A stretch of 36,563 bases of DNA, taken from the NCBI GenBank assembly GCA_015655115.1, contig JAATFQ010000057.1, positions 1 to 36,563 of the forward strand, written 5' to 3'. The position numbers and the translations under genes were made by a program. Each line of letters opens with the position of its first letter. Position 1 is the first letter of the stretch. Under the pieces are notes generated by a model. That model made no database searches and was not told the DNA's origin. It saw only the letters and a program-made list of their open reading frames with translations. Positions 17,600 to 26,858 of this stretch are shown here, piece after piece. The stretch comes from Sphingobacteriales bacterium. GTDB taxonomy: Bacteria; Bacteroidota; Bacteroidia; Sphingobacteriales; Sphingobacteriaceae.

Positions 17600-19843
17600 T
17601 TAAGGTTGTATTCCCCACATTTTGTTTGGCTTAGCGCCCATCGTAAGTTCTAAGGTGCCCCCAGCAGTAAGTACGTCGTGCGTAAACCAAGGCTTATCCA
17701 GTAGCACACCATTAAGCTTTGCACTTTGTATATATTTATTTACTGTTGAGGCACCTTTAGCCTTAAGGGTGAATGTTTTGCCATTTTGAAGCTTAATAGC
17801 AACTTTTGTAAACAGGGGGCTGCCTATGGTATAAACAGGCAGACCCGGTGTAACCGGATAAAAACCCATAGCGGAAAACACCACGAATGCAGTCATTCCT
17901 CCTCCATCTTCATCGCCTGGTATTCCCCATATATTATCCTTAAACCAAACATCCAATAGGAATCGCACATGCTTTTGTGTCTTCCAGGGGGCACCGGTAA
18001 AATTATAGAGGTAGGGTATGTGGAAACTAGGCTCATTGCCCATTGAATATTGTCCAACGTTTCCTGTGGCATCAGGCATTTTTGCCCAGTAAGCATATTT
18101 AGTTCTCCCGAGTCCTTCACGAAAGAGCTTGTCCAGATTTTTTTCAAACATATCTTTACCTCCCATCAGTCCGATCAGTCCATTTATGTCCTGTTGCACC
18201 TGCCACTGGTAGGTCCACCCGTTATTCTCGTCGTAGTAATCGCGGGCACCCATTCCACCATCAAATTTGGGATCAATTGAAATCCAGTTGCCATCTTTGT
18301 CTTTAGGCATAAACATGCCTGCAACAGGATCCCAAAGTTTCCTGTAGTTCAACGCCTTTAAGGAAAAGGTTTTGGCATCCTCAGTTTTCCCAAGATCCGC
18401 AGCAAGCTGGGACAGTGCCCAGTCGTCATAACTGGCACCCAGGGTTACTGCGACAGCCTGGCGTTTTTCAAATGGATGAACCATCGTATCGGTTTCCTGT
18501 TCAGTGGGCTTTAATGCCGGCATATAACCTTTAGTATGATAAAAATCATCCAGGGGGCCTTTCGGTCCATTTTTCCATGGTAGCAGGGTGGCTTGTGTAG
18601 CATTTTTATACATGCCTTCATATGCTTTCTGCACATCGAACCCACGGATACCTTTGCGGAAGTTGTCAAGTATCATGACTGATGAATGGAACCCGTTCAT
18701 GCAGGCATGATCACCAAAAAGTACAGGGAAGGTTGGCATCCAGCCACTTTGCCTGTACATTTCGACATAAGAATTAACAATATCTGCCTCCATAGCAGGA
18801 TTAAGTATTGCGCGTAATGGATGATGTGCAAGATAGGTATCCCAAGTCCAGTCGTCTACATAAAATGGTCTGGTTGAGGGGTGAACTTTATTGTCAAATC
18901 CACTATAATATTGCCCGTCTTCTGTAATATCCACCATACGCTCATAACACCGGTATAAGGAAGTATAGAAGGTCCTTCGTTGGGCTTCAGTGCCGCCGCT
19001 GACCTGTATTTGTCCGATTGTCTTTGACCATTCTTCGCAGGCCAATGCTTTTATTGCAGCGAAATCTTTGCCGGTAAATTCATTTATGAAGTTCTTTTTA
19101 GCTTGCTCCGGACTGATAAAGGATATGGCATACCGGAAATCTACAGGGCCTGATGATGCATTGCTAAAGCTGAGCCAGGCTTTTACATCCGTTCCATTAA
19201 CTTCACGTGAACTGATGATCTTACTGTCTTTTACTGTTCCGGCCGCCGACAGGGTTGAGAATGAGCCATAAAAATATACTTTAATATTTTCGTGATAGGT
19301 TTCGTATCCTGCTATCTCATTCGGTGAAAGTATCTTAAACTCGCTGACATCCTTGTTATAAGTAGCGAAGAGTAAATTACCGGGTCGTTTTCCGGGAAAT
19401 GAGAATCTGTAATAGCCTGTTTTTTTACCTGGAACAAATTCAACCTTTATATCCTCATCGATCAGATAAGTGGAAAGATACCATGGACGTATAGTTTCCA
19501 GATCATGATCATAAGTAAACTTCCGGCCCCAGTCTGCAATGGAAATATTGCCGCTAACAGGTTTTATACTGAACACCTCGCCCAGGCGATGGGAAACAAT
19601 ACTGAGCGGGAAGATCGAGATCTGATCGTCTAAATAGTCCGTCCGCATCGGGAAAACACGCACCATTTGGTTGGGCAAGTGCACAGTCGGACGTGTAGGC
19701 TGAAGCAACAGCGGAGCATTTCCAATTTTAGGATCAATATATTTCAGGTTTCCTTTACCCATATCAGCCTGTGCCGATACGGAAACATAAAGAAAACAAA
19801 GAATAATTGTGACATTACAAATTAACAAGATTTTTGATTTCAT
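17600..19843 (-). CDS. Glycoside hydrolase family 92 alpha-mannosidase
   Basis: Exo-acting, calcium-dependent alpha-mannosidase, probably periplasmic or surface-associated, that would trim alpha-linked mannose from N-glycans or mannan. The start at 19843 is chosen because the preceding in-frame ATG (19879) adds 12 residues before a clear signal peptide (KSKILLICNVTIILCFLYVS). From there it has 747 residues. An N-terminal beta-sandwich domain spans about 30-270. The alpha/alpha-barrel contains FYVDDWTWDTYLAHHPL, then WMPTFPVLFGDHACM, then GNEPSFHIPYLYN carrying the likely acid Glu, then GDEDGGGMTAFVVFSAMGFY at about 643-662, whose D-x-D matches the family's catalytic-base region. It is the distal gene of the leftward operon, set off from the EEP genes by a hairpin terminator. 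The exact linkage specificity cannot be read from sequence. Confidence 0.92.
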   Translation of the reverse strand: MKSKILLICNVTIILCFLYVSVSAQADMGKGNLKYIDPKIGNAPLLLQPTRPTVHLPNQMVRVFPMRTDYLDDQISIFPLSIVSHRLGEVFSIKPVSGNISIADWGRKFTYDHDLETIRPWYLSTYLIDEDIKVEFVPGKKTGYYRFSFPGKRPGNLLFATYNKDVSEFKILSPNEIAGYETYHENIKVYFYGSFSTLSAAGTVKDSKIISSREVNGTDVKAWLSFSNASSGPVDFRYAISFISPEQAKKNFINEFTGKDFAAIKALACEEWSKTIGQIQVSGGTEAQRRTFYTSLYRCYERMVDITEDGQYYSGFDNKVHPSTRPFYVDDWTWDTYLAHHPLRAILNPAMEADIVNSYVEMYRQSGWMPTFPVLFGDHACMNGFHSSVMILDNFRKGIRGFDVQKAYEGMYKNATQATLLPWKNGPKGPLDDFYHTKGYMPALKPTEQETDTMVHPFEKRQAVAVTLGASYDDWALSQLAADLGKTEDAKTFSLKALNYRKLWDPVAGMFMPKDKDGNWISIDPKFDGGMGARDYYDENNGWTYQWQVQQDINGLIGLMGGKDMFEKNLDKLFREGLGRTKYAYWAKMPDATGNVGQYSMGNEPSFHIPYLYNFTGAPWKTQKHVRFLLDVWFKDNIWGIPGDEDGGGMTAFVVFSAMGFYPVTPGLPVYTIGSPLFTKVAIKLQNGKTFTLKAKGASTVNKYIQSAKLNGVLLDKPWFTHDVLTAGGTLELTMGAKPNKMWGIQP

Positions 19844-19900
19844 AAAAAATGGCGATGAATATCCATGAGTTTGGAACAAATATTTTTAACAAATTTGATT

Positions 19901-19945
19901 AATAAATAATAAAAATCAGCAGACGCATAAAATTGCGTCTCCTGA
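19901..19945 (-). terminator. Intrinsic terminator between EEP gene and GH92 gene
   Basis: On the - strand TCAG, a mismatch, then AGACGC pair with GCGTCT, a mismatch and CTGA (plus-strand arms 19916-19926 and 19935-19945). The T-rich tract TTTTTATTATTTATT follows at once. This should stop or attenuate the upstream susCD-EEP transcript, so GH92 may depend on read-through or on its own promoter within about 60 bp. Confidence 0.75.
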
Positions 19946-19949
19946 TCAT

Positions 19950-20858
19950 TTAGTTGAGGTTGATATTGACTATAACAGGCCAGTGATCGGAAGGCACAAT
20001 ATCGCCGGGTACTTTATGCGTCCAGTCAACCAGGCGGGAGGAAACAGACCAGCCACCGGAAACAAAGATGTGGTCAATCTGGTTGTTGCCGGCGGGGTTG
20101 ATCAGCCAGCTATTGCCGGTGACACGTAATTCAGGTGATTTGGCTGCAGCAATATTCCAGCTCTCCTCCAGGAGGGAGGAGTTGTTCAGAATTGCATAAG
20201 GAGCTGACGTCTGGTTGCAGTTCAGGTCTCCCATAAGGATAGCTTGCTCACCGCCCGTTTTGGACTGCATCTGGTTCAAAAGCAGATCTGCGCTGTTCTG
20301 CCGGGCCACGGAGCCATCCTGGTCGAAATGTGTATTGAACACCCAGAATATTTTTGATGTTCCTTTGTCCTGCAGCCGTACCCAGGTGCAGATCCTTTTA
20401 AGTGCTGCATCCCAGGATGGACCGGTGGCGGTTACCGGTGCACCCGGGGATAACCAGAAGGTTCCGCTACTGAGTAATGTGAACTGAGAGGTACGGTAAA
20501 AGATCGCGCAATGCTCGGAGGTGCTATTTCCATCACGGCCAATGCCGACCATTGAATAGCCTGAAAGATCACTGATCAGATTACTAACCTGATTGCCAAG
20601 TGCTTCCTGAACACCAAGTATATCACAATTATTCGCTATGATACGCTCTTTTACCAGAGGCCGGCGGACGGACCAGGATTGATTCCCGGGATCGGGTGCG
20701 TCATAACGGATATTGTAGGTCATGACAGTGTACTTACTGTCAGATTTAGCTGCAGGCTGTTCCTTTGGTGTATTCTCCTGTTTTTTAGAACATGCGCAGC
20801 AAGTCAGCAGCAAAAATAGTGCTATGCACCCTGTGAAATTTATCGGTATGCTTTTCAT
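19950..20858 (-). CDS. Endonuclease/exonuclease/phosphatase (EEP) superfamily lipoprotein
   Basis: Predicted metal-dependent phosphoesterase of 302 residues, anchored as a lipoprotein (TCCAC lipobox, Cys23). It keeps the EEP active-site series: MTYNIRYD (Asn), VQEAL (Glu metal ligand), NTHFDQDG (His/Asp), LMGDLNCN (Asp/Asn), IDHIFVS and PSDHWPVI (terminal Asp-His pair). The family includes DNases, sphingomyelinases, inositol phosphatases and sugar phosphatases, so the sequence shows chemistry but not substrate. Its place beside GH92, SusCD and a sugar kinase argues for removing phosphate from a phosphorylated glycan rather than for DNA cleavage. It lies downstream of a paralogous EEP gene, with a gap of about 49 bp. 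Confidence 0.85.
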   Translation of the reverse strand: MKSIPINFTGCIALFLLLTCCACSKKQENTPKEQPAAKSDSKYTVMTYNIRYDAPDPGNQSWSVRRPLVKERIIANNCDILGVQEALGNQVSNLISDLSGYSMVGIGRDGNSTSEHCAIFYRTSQFTLLSSGTFWLSPGAPVTATGPSWDAALKRICTWVRLQDKGTSKIFWVFNTHFDQDGSVARQNSADLLLNQMQSKTGGEQAILMGDLNCNQTSAPYAILNNSSLLEESWNIAAAKSPELRVTGNSWLINPAGNNQIDHIFVSGGWSVSSRLVDWTHKVPGDIVPSDHWPVIVNINLN

Positions 20859-20907
20859 TAGAATATATTTGTTTTTTTAAGGATCATGAAGTCATCAAAT
20901 AAGACTA

Positions 20908-21747
20908 CTATAGTTTTACGACAGCCATAACAGGGAAATGATCAGAAGGATATTTACCAAAATAAGTATCGGTAAGTATGCCCCATTTGATAGTTGTAAA
21001 TTGTTTGGTGGCAAAAATATGGTCGATTACTGTTGTTTCTTTAGGGGTATGGAAACCATTAAAGGAAGAGTTGTTTTCATAAGGATATTTTACAGCGGAA
21101 TGAGTATCTGTAAGCAAGCCTGAGCTGGCAAGTAGCTTATACCATTCCTTGTCGCGGCCACCGTTCAGATCTCCTGTAAAGAGTGCGGGTGTATTGCCTG
21201 CGATTTCCTTAATTTTCCGGATGATCAATTTTGCACTCTCCACGCGGGCCACTACGCCTTCGTGGTCAAAATGTACATTAAAGAAATAGAACTTTTTATT
21301 GCTTTTAATATCCTTGAGCAGCACCCACGAGCAGATGCGGTTACAACATTTGGCATCCCAACCTATGCCCGGCTTATCTGGAGTAGCTGACAGCCAGAAA
21401 TCTCCGCTTTTTAAGAGAGTAAACTTATCCTTTTTGAAATATACCTCCGAATGTTCTCCTGCCGAGATTCCATCATCGCGCCCTATGCCATAGCAGCGGT
21501 ATTCCGGCAAGGCTTTGCTTATGTCATCTACCTGATTCTTTAGCGCTTCCTGAACGCCAAAGACATCGAAATCGTGAAACCTGATCAGGTTAGCTACAAT
21601 AGGTGCCCTGTTAATCCATAAGTTACCTGTATCTCCTGTGTTATCGTTCCGGATATTATAAGTAGCTACGGTAATTGTTTGTGCGCTTGTTGTTAAAACA
21701 GATGCCAAAAAGCATACTGTTAATAATCTTAGTTTAACTGTCATCAT
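20908..21747 (-). CDS. Secreted endonuclease/exonuclease/phosphatase (EEP) superfamily protein
   Basis: A second EEP-fold phosphoesterase of 279 residues, paralogous to the downstream neighbour. It has a cleavable signal peptide (VKLRLLTVCFLASVLTTSA) rather than a lipobox, so it is likely periplasmic where its paralogue is membrane-anchored. Active-site motifs are ATYNIRND, VQEALKNQ, NVHFDHEG, FTGDLNGG, IDHIFATK and PSDHFPVM. The stop-to-start spacing from susD3 is about 19 bp, so it is almost certainly in the susC3-susD3 operon. The second ATG of the starting Met-Met pair could equally be the start. Substrate unknown; phosphomannan or a phosphorylated N-glycan is the contextual guess. Confidence 0.85.
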   Translation of the reverse strand: MMTVKLRLLTVCFLASVLTTSAQTITVATYNIRNDNTGDTGNLWINRAPIVANLIRFHDFDVFGVQEALKNQVDDISKALPEYRCYGIGRDDGISAGEHSEVYFKKDKFTLLKSGDFWLSATPDKPGIGWDAKCCNRICSWVLLKDIKSNKKFYFFNVHFDHEGVVARVESAKLIIRKIKEIAGNTPALFTGDLNGGRDKEWYKLLASSGLLTDTHSAVKYPYENNSSFNGFHTPKETTVIDHIFATKQFTTIKWGILTDTYFGKYPSDHFPVMAVVKL

Positions 21748-21766
21748 GTTTGTGTTTTATAATTTA

Positions 21767-23539
21767 TTACCAACCTGGATTTTGTGAGAGTTTTGGGTTA
21801 GCTACTATATCCGTCTGAGGAATGGGATAGTAATACAATTTGTCATTCCATTTTCTGGATATCTCTGTCATCCACGTCAGTTCCCCTGAATTGCCGTTTT
21901 TAAGTTTTTGAGAGTTCGCCTTTCCGCTGATCGTCGCAGAAACATCCACATACGTCACACCCGCAACAGCCGGGCTTGGTTTGGTCCCCTGGTAAAATGC
22001 TACATCCAGCACACCATCTTCATTAAGGTCCATAGGTGTTGCCAGTTGAGGTACATAAAACCCATTCCAGGTCATCTGCATCAGCTCTCCGCGCTTCCAG
22101 CGCAGAAGGTCACTGATGCGGAACCCTTCAAGGCTGAGCTCTATGCCGCGTTCTCTTCTCACTTCAAGTATTACAGGATCGGAAATGCCGGGGAAGTAGT
22201 TCGCTACCAGGTAAGGATCCACCTGCGTCGGTTTCGTATTCAGGCCATTGGTAATCCCTGCTCTCGCTCTTAATACACCAACAGTCGATGCCCACTCTGC
22301 AGCGGTCAGCGTTCCCAGCTCGGCCTTTGCCTCTGCGAAGTTCAGCAGTACCTCTGCGTAGCGGAACAGTGAAATTGAATTGATGTTAAGCACACCTGTA
22401 TCATAAAACGTATCATCAAGCGTCCATTTAATTGGTTGATACCCTGTAAAGGTATATGTGAATACAGGAGGGGCAGCCACCTGATTACCTCCGCTTATGC
22501 GTTTATAGTCGCCGAGGCGAATAGTTTGCTTCAGCCGCAGGTCGCGGTTTTTCACTTCGTCTTTAAAAAGCATAGTTGGCCATGCAGGGTTATTAGTAAA
22601 GGGTGTTCCGTCAAGGTTCAGGTAAGTATTAATAAAAGTTCTGACAAAACTAGCTTTAGCGCCATAAGTTCCACTTGTCCACCACCAGTTAGCATCATTA
22701 TAAACAGCTAAAGTGGGATCACAGATCGAAGCGAGCATCACTTCATTTGAGACAGGGCTGGGGTTGGTAAACACAAGCCTGTAAGATTTTCCTGCTCCGC
22801 CGGTACTATTGATGGAATATCCGCCTTTAGCCATCACTTCGCCTGCAGCTTCTGCTGCCTGTTCCAGCCAGGCTGCGGCGGTTCCTTGTAAGTTAAGTTC
22901 TGTGTGATATTTACGGAATGTCCCCTCGAACAAACAAACTCGTGATTTGAGGGCGTAGGCCACGTATTTAGTTATTGTGCTGCGTGTGGGATCGTTGATG
23001 GTTTTTATATTTTCACAGGCATAGTTAAGATCGGCCAGCACGGAATCCAGCACCAGTGTTCGCGGATCGCGTGGATTATATAAAGCGGGGTCAGATATGT
23101 CAAGAGGCTTACCGATCCATGGAACGTCGCCAAAACGTTTAACTTTCTCAAAATAGAAATATGCCCTGAAAAAGCGTGCTATTCCTATATAATTTTTCCG
23201 TATATCAAGAGGAACCTTTGTATCTGTGCAATTAACGATAAAGTAATTGACATTCCGGAGGTCAGTCCAGGTCCAGCCGGAACTTTGACTGGGTGCAAAG
23301 GCATTTTCCTGGATAAAGGTAGACACCGTTTTTACTGCGAGATAGTCTGACATGGCATCCAGTGTGGTGTTGCTCCCGGGGAGTATGGTATAAAAAGAAT
23401 TGGCAAACAGTTGCAATCCGTTTTCACTGCCAAAAACTGCAGATTTGGATGCTGTAGATTGTGGTTCCTGATCCAGTTTTTTGCATGCTGAGAGCGTCGC
23501 AAACATTAACAACGCTAAGAGATATGTTATTTTTTTCAT
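21767..23539 (-). CDS. SusD/RagB-family outer-membrane lipoprotein (SusD3)
   Basis: Glycan-binding lipoprotein partner of SusC3. ATG at 23539 is preferred over an in-frame TTG two codons upstream. The 590-residue protein has a lipoprotein signal (LLMFATLSAC, Cys19). SusD segments include YIGIARFFRAYFYFEKVKRF, then ISLFRYAEVLLNFAEAKAEL, then VILEVRRERGIELSLEGFRI with LLRWKRGELMQ, and the C-terminal YYPIPQTDIVANPKLSQNPGW. This is a canonical polysaccharide-utilisation SusD. It follows SusC3 by 14 bp and precedes the EEP genes, so it is part of the leftward mannosidase operon. Confidence 0.95.
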   Translation of the reverse strand: MKKITYLLALLMFATLSACKKLDQEPQSTASKSAVFGSENGLQLFANSFYTILPGSNTTLDAMSDYLAVKTVSTFIQENAFAPSQSSGWTWTDLRNVNYFIVNCTDTKVPLDIRKNYIGIARFFRAYFYFEKVKRFGDVPWIGKPLDISDPALYNPRDPRTLVLDSVLADLNYACENIKTINDPTRSTITKYVAYALKSRVCLFEGTFRKYHTELNLQGTAAAWLEQAAEAAGEVMAKGGYSINSTGGAGKSYRLVFTNPSPVSNEVMLASICDPTLAVYNDANWWWTSGTYGAKASFVRTFINTYLNLDGTPFTNNPAWPTMLFKDEVKNRDLRLKQTIRLGDYKRISGGNQVAAPPVFTYTFTGYQPIKWTLDDTFYDTGVLNINSISLFRYAEVLLNFAEAKAELGTLTAAEWASTVGVLRARAGITNGLNTKPTQVDPYLVANYFPGISDPVILEVRRERGIELSLEGFRISDLLRWKRGELMQMTWNGFYVPQLATPMDLNEDGVLDVAFYQGTKPSPAVAGVTYVDVSATISGKANSQKLKNGNSGELTWMTEISRKWNDKLYYYPIPQTDIVANPKLSQNPGW

Positions 23540-23553
23540 GATCAATTTATAAT

Positions 23554-26500
23554 TTAGTATGATAAACTTAATCCCAGAGAGATACTCTTTAGCATCGGGT
23601 AATTATTGCCATCTCCGAAGGTGCCTCCGGTAGTTGCATCAGAGGCAACAATATTTTCGACATCCAGTGTTTTGGATATTTTGTAGAGTGGAGAATAGGA
23701 CCATAGGTTTTCTCCCGACAGGTAAACCCTTGCTGAGCTTGCTCTAAGTTTAGACAGGAGGTTCTTAGGGATATTATAGCCAATCTGGATATTTTTCATG
23801 CGGATGTAGGCTACATTTTGCAGGTATTTGGTCTGGATGGCAAGTTCCCTGGCTGTCGAGCTTGAGGCGGCCCTTCCGACTAGCCGTGGCAAGTAAGCAT
23901 CCGTATTGTCGGGTGTCCACATGTTACCAATCTGCCAGCTGGGAATATTATTATAGGGTCTGTTGTATTGTCCCCAAAAGAATTCCGCTTCGGCACTTGG
24001 ATACCACTGTTGCTTTCCAACACCCTGAAAGAATGTAGAAAAGAAAAAGCCATTCCAATCTCCACCTAACGTAATCCCATAAGTGTACCGTGGTGCGCTG
24101 TTCCCTATTATTTTGCGATCACCCGGATCATTGACAGTATTCTGTCCGATATTAATGAAACCGTCCCCATTCAGGTCCCGGAGTTTGATATCACCAGGGT
24201 ACCAGATACCTGTAGGAGCAGCACGCATAAACGGGCTTTGCTTCGCATGGCTGTCTATGTCCTTTTGATCTACAAAGAACCCTTCAGTTTCATAACCCCA
24301 AATTTCACCAACAGTCTGCCCTACATAATAGTCCGATAATAACTTATTAGGATTGTTATATTTAGTGATTACGGACTTATTATCTGCCAGGGTAAACCTC
24401 ATGTTATAGCTAAAAGGCTTTTTAGTCCCTATTTTATCCTGCCAGTTTAGGGATAACTCCCAGCCGGTAGTGCGCATATCGGCATAATTTCCTTTCGGAA
24501 CGGTAGCGCCAAATACTGCAGGAGCTGTAAGCCCTACAGTGAACATATCCGTGGTATTGCGCACATAGGCATCGCCTGTAAAAGATAATCTGTTTGAAAA
24601 AAGACTCAGGTCGAGCCCAAGGTTTGCCGTTGTAGCCTTTTCCCAGGTAAGGCCTTCAGGAAGGACGCTTGGCCGTGACGTACGCTGCGGGCGCACACCT
24701 CCAAGAATCAGGGAAGATTGAGAAACTACAAAATTATCCTGAAATACATATGAGCCTATATTCCCATTTCCAAGTGAGCCATAGGATGCCCTGATTTTCA
24801 GATCAGAAATCACCTTTGGCGAAACATGCCAGAAAGATTCGTTGGCAACGCGCCAGCCTGCAGAAACCGATGGGAAGAAGCCATAACGTTGATTGGAAGG
24901 GAATTTTGAGGAACCATCGTAACGTGCGTTTATTTCAACCAAATAGCGGTCGGCATAAGAATAGTTGACCCTTGAGAAACCACCGAGGATATTCCAGCGT
25001 TCATAGCCTCCTGAGGTCACGATAGCCTGTCCAAGTGCAAGGTTTATATCAGAGGCATCTTCATAAATTATTCCGTTACGCTGAGCAGCGAGACGCTCAT
25101 AGGTAGATTGCTCATAATTCAACCCGGCAAGTAATTTAAGGTGATGTTTCTCCGAAAACGTATTCTCATACTCTGCATAAAAGTTTGTGGCAATGTACTT
25201 GGTTTCCCTTTTGTCGAACAACAGGTCGTTAGTTGCCGTCCCAACATAAGAAGTCACTCCTGTTCCGGTGCTGTAGGGCACCTGCACGCGTTTTTGCTCC
25301 AGGTTTTCATTGTTATTACGGAACGTAAAATCAGCATTTACCCGGAGTTTATTTTCAAAGAAATTGGTGGCAACGCCTGTGGTATTTCTGAAGATCTGTT
25401 TTTTGGTATCTATTCCATTTTTGCCATAATAAAAATCTCCTACAGTGTAAGCTCCTGCAAAGGTGATACTACCGTCCGGATTGAGCATCGTCATACTTGG
25501 GTGTCCTTCGTCAGCCAGGTTTCTCCAGATTCCGCCGCCCTCACCCACGTTAATTGGATTGTGATAAGACATTGCGGAAAAATCGGCATTATTATCCACC
25601 CTGAGCCAGGGGAATACCTGAATGGAACCTTTTGCCCGAAAATTATTCATACTATAGTCGTCAGAATTATATCGGAACAGACCATCTTGCTGGTTATGCC
25701 GTGCCGAAATCAGGAAAGATGAATTCGTTCCGCTGCCGGATATAGAAATGTTGTTATCTGTGGAGCCGAGTGACTTCTTGTAGAGTTGCTGATACCAGTC
25801 GGTGCTGCCATAATAGGTATATTCCCCTGTTACAGGATCAACTTCCACCTGATTATAAGGTTGTCCTGATTCCGCACGCCGCTTAAATTCATTTAGATAG
25901 TCCAGAGAAAATTTCTGGGTTTTATTGATGTTTTGTGGGAAAGAGCCATCACCATTGACGAAGGCATCTGCAAACATACTCACCCAGGTATACCCATCTG
26001 TTATAAAATCCGGCACCTGGATAGGACTTTTTAATGCATAGTTGGATGAGAAAGTTACAGAAGTTTTGCCCCCCGCCGGCTTTTTAGTGGTAATTAATAC
26101 CACGCCAAAGACTGCCCTGGCCCCATAAATAGATGCTGATGCAGCATCTTTTAATGTAGTAACCGATTGAATATCATTTGGATTAAGCTGACTTGGGTCG
26201 CCTTCAGCCCCGTCAATGAGTACAAGTGCACTTCCTCCCTGGCCAATTGAAGTAGTACCCCGGATATTGTATGAAGGTGCCTGAGTAGGTTTACCATCAC
26301 CCAGCCGGATATTCAGGTTAGGTATGGCACCCTGCAGCATTTGGGTAACATTTGGCATCATTCTGTTTTCAAATGCTTTTGCTGTAATCTGGTCAACGGC
26401 GCCGGTTAGATTAATCTTTTTCTGCGTACCGTATCCCACGATTACCACTTCGTCCAGCTTAACGAGCGATGGAGTGAGTTTTGCATTTACCACGTTGTTT

Positions 26501-26781
26501 CCGCTAACAGGTATTTCAATTGTATTGAAACCAATGCTGGAAAAGGTAAGGATGTCCTTCCCGCTGGTAACAGTAATGGTAAATTTGCCTGACGGATCAG
26601 TTGATACACGGGTGCCAGTGCTCTTTACGGATACTACTACCCCCGGTACTGGCTGATTTTGGTCGTCAGTAACGGTCCCGGTTACTGAATGACTTTGAGC
26701 GTTAGCATTTGCCCACAGCAGAATTGCTGTGAAAAGCAAAAAGACTAGTCTCTTAAATTTAGTAAAATTTTTACTTGTCAT
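23554..26781 (-). CDS. SusC/RagA-family TonB-dependent outer-membrane transporter without STN domain (SusC3)
   Basis: TonB-dependent glycan importer of 1075 residues. A signal peptide ends near residue 29 (LLFTAILLWANANA). It is followed directly by a CarboxypepD-like domain at about 30-105 (VTGTVTDDQNQPVPGVVVSV), with no STN domain, unlike SusC1 and SusC2. The plug spans about 112-235 (VIVGYGTQKKINLTGAVDQI, VLIDGAEGDPSQLN, LKDAASASIYGARAVFGVVL). The barrel ends at KSISLGLSLSY. The absence of STN means it is unlikely to signal through FecR, consistent with control by the divergent membrane regulator at 28033. It lies 77 bp downstream of the ROK kinase gene, and a 5-bp hairpin (26811-26825) lies in that gap. 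Confidence 0.95.
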   Translation of the reverse strand: MTSKNFTKFKRLVFLLFTAILLWANANAQSHSVTGTVTDDQNQPVPGVVVSVKSTGTRVSTDPSGKFTITVTSGKDILTFSSIGFNTIEIPVSGNNVVNAKLTPSLVKLDEVVIVGYGTQKKINLTGAVDQITAKAFENRMMPNVTQMLQGAIPNLNIRLGDGKPTQAPSYNIRGTTSIGQGGSALVLIDGAEGDPSQLNPNDIQSVTTLKDAASASIYGARAVFGVVLITTKKPAGGKTSVTFSSNYALKSPIQVPDFITDGYTWVSMFADAFVNGDGSFPQNINKTQKFSLDYLNEFKRRAESGQPYNQVEVDPVTGEYTYYGSTDWYQQLYKKSLGSTDNNISISGSGTNSSFLISARHNQQDGLFRYNSDDYSMNNFRAKGSIQVFPWLRVDNNADFSAMSYHNPINVGEGGGIWRNLADEGHPSMTMLNPDGSITFAGAYTVGDFYYGKNGIDTKKQIFRNTTGVATNFFENKLRVNADFTFRNNNENLEQKRVQVPYSTGTGVTSYVGTATNDLLFDKRETKYIATNFYAEYENTFSEKHHLKLLAGLNYEQSTYERLAAQRNGIIYEDASDINLALGQAIVTSGGYERWNILGGFSRVNYSYADRYLVEINARYDGSSKFPSNQRYGFFPSVSAGWRVANESFWHVSPKVISDLKIRASYGSLGNGNIGSYVFQDNFVVSQSSLILGGVRPQRTSRPSVLPEGLTWEKATTANLGLDLSLFSNRLSFTGDAYVRNTTDMFTVGLTAPAVFGATVPKGNYADMRTTGWELSLNWQDKIGTKKPFSYNMRFTLADNKSVITKYNNPNKLLSDYYVGQTVGEIWGYETEGFFVDQKDIDSHAKQSPFMRAAPTGIWYPGDIKLRDLNGDGFINIGQNTVNDPGDRKIIGNSAPRYTYGITLGGDWNGFFFSTFFQGVGKQQWYPSAEAEFFWGQYNRPYNNIPSWQIGNMWTPDNTDAYLPRLVGRAASSSTARELAIQTKYLQNVAYIRMKNIQIGYNIPKNLLSKLRASSARVYLSGENLWSYSPLYKISKTLDVENIVASDATTGGTFGDGNNYPMLKSISLGLSLSY

Positions 26782-26858
26782 AATTGTTTATATTTTGGTT
26801 AGTTTCCAGGATCCACAAACTGGATAAATATACTTAAGGCCCTTGTGGTGAGGCATGG

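Noticed and set aside
21908..22273. 121-codon frame on the + strand
   Set aside because: It is antisense to SusD3, whose reading frame is strongly supported by conserved motifs.
25141..25722. 193-codon frame on the + strand
   Set aside because: It is fully antisense to the SusC3 barrel, with low-complexity hydrophobic composition and no recognisable domain.
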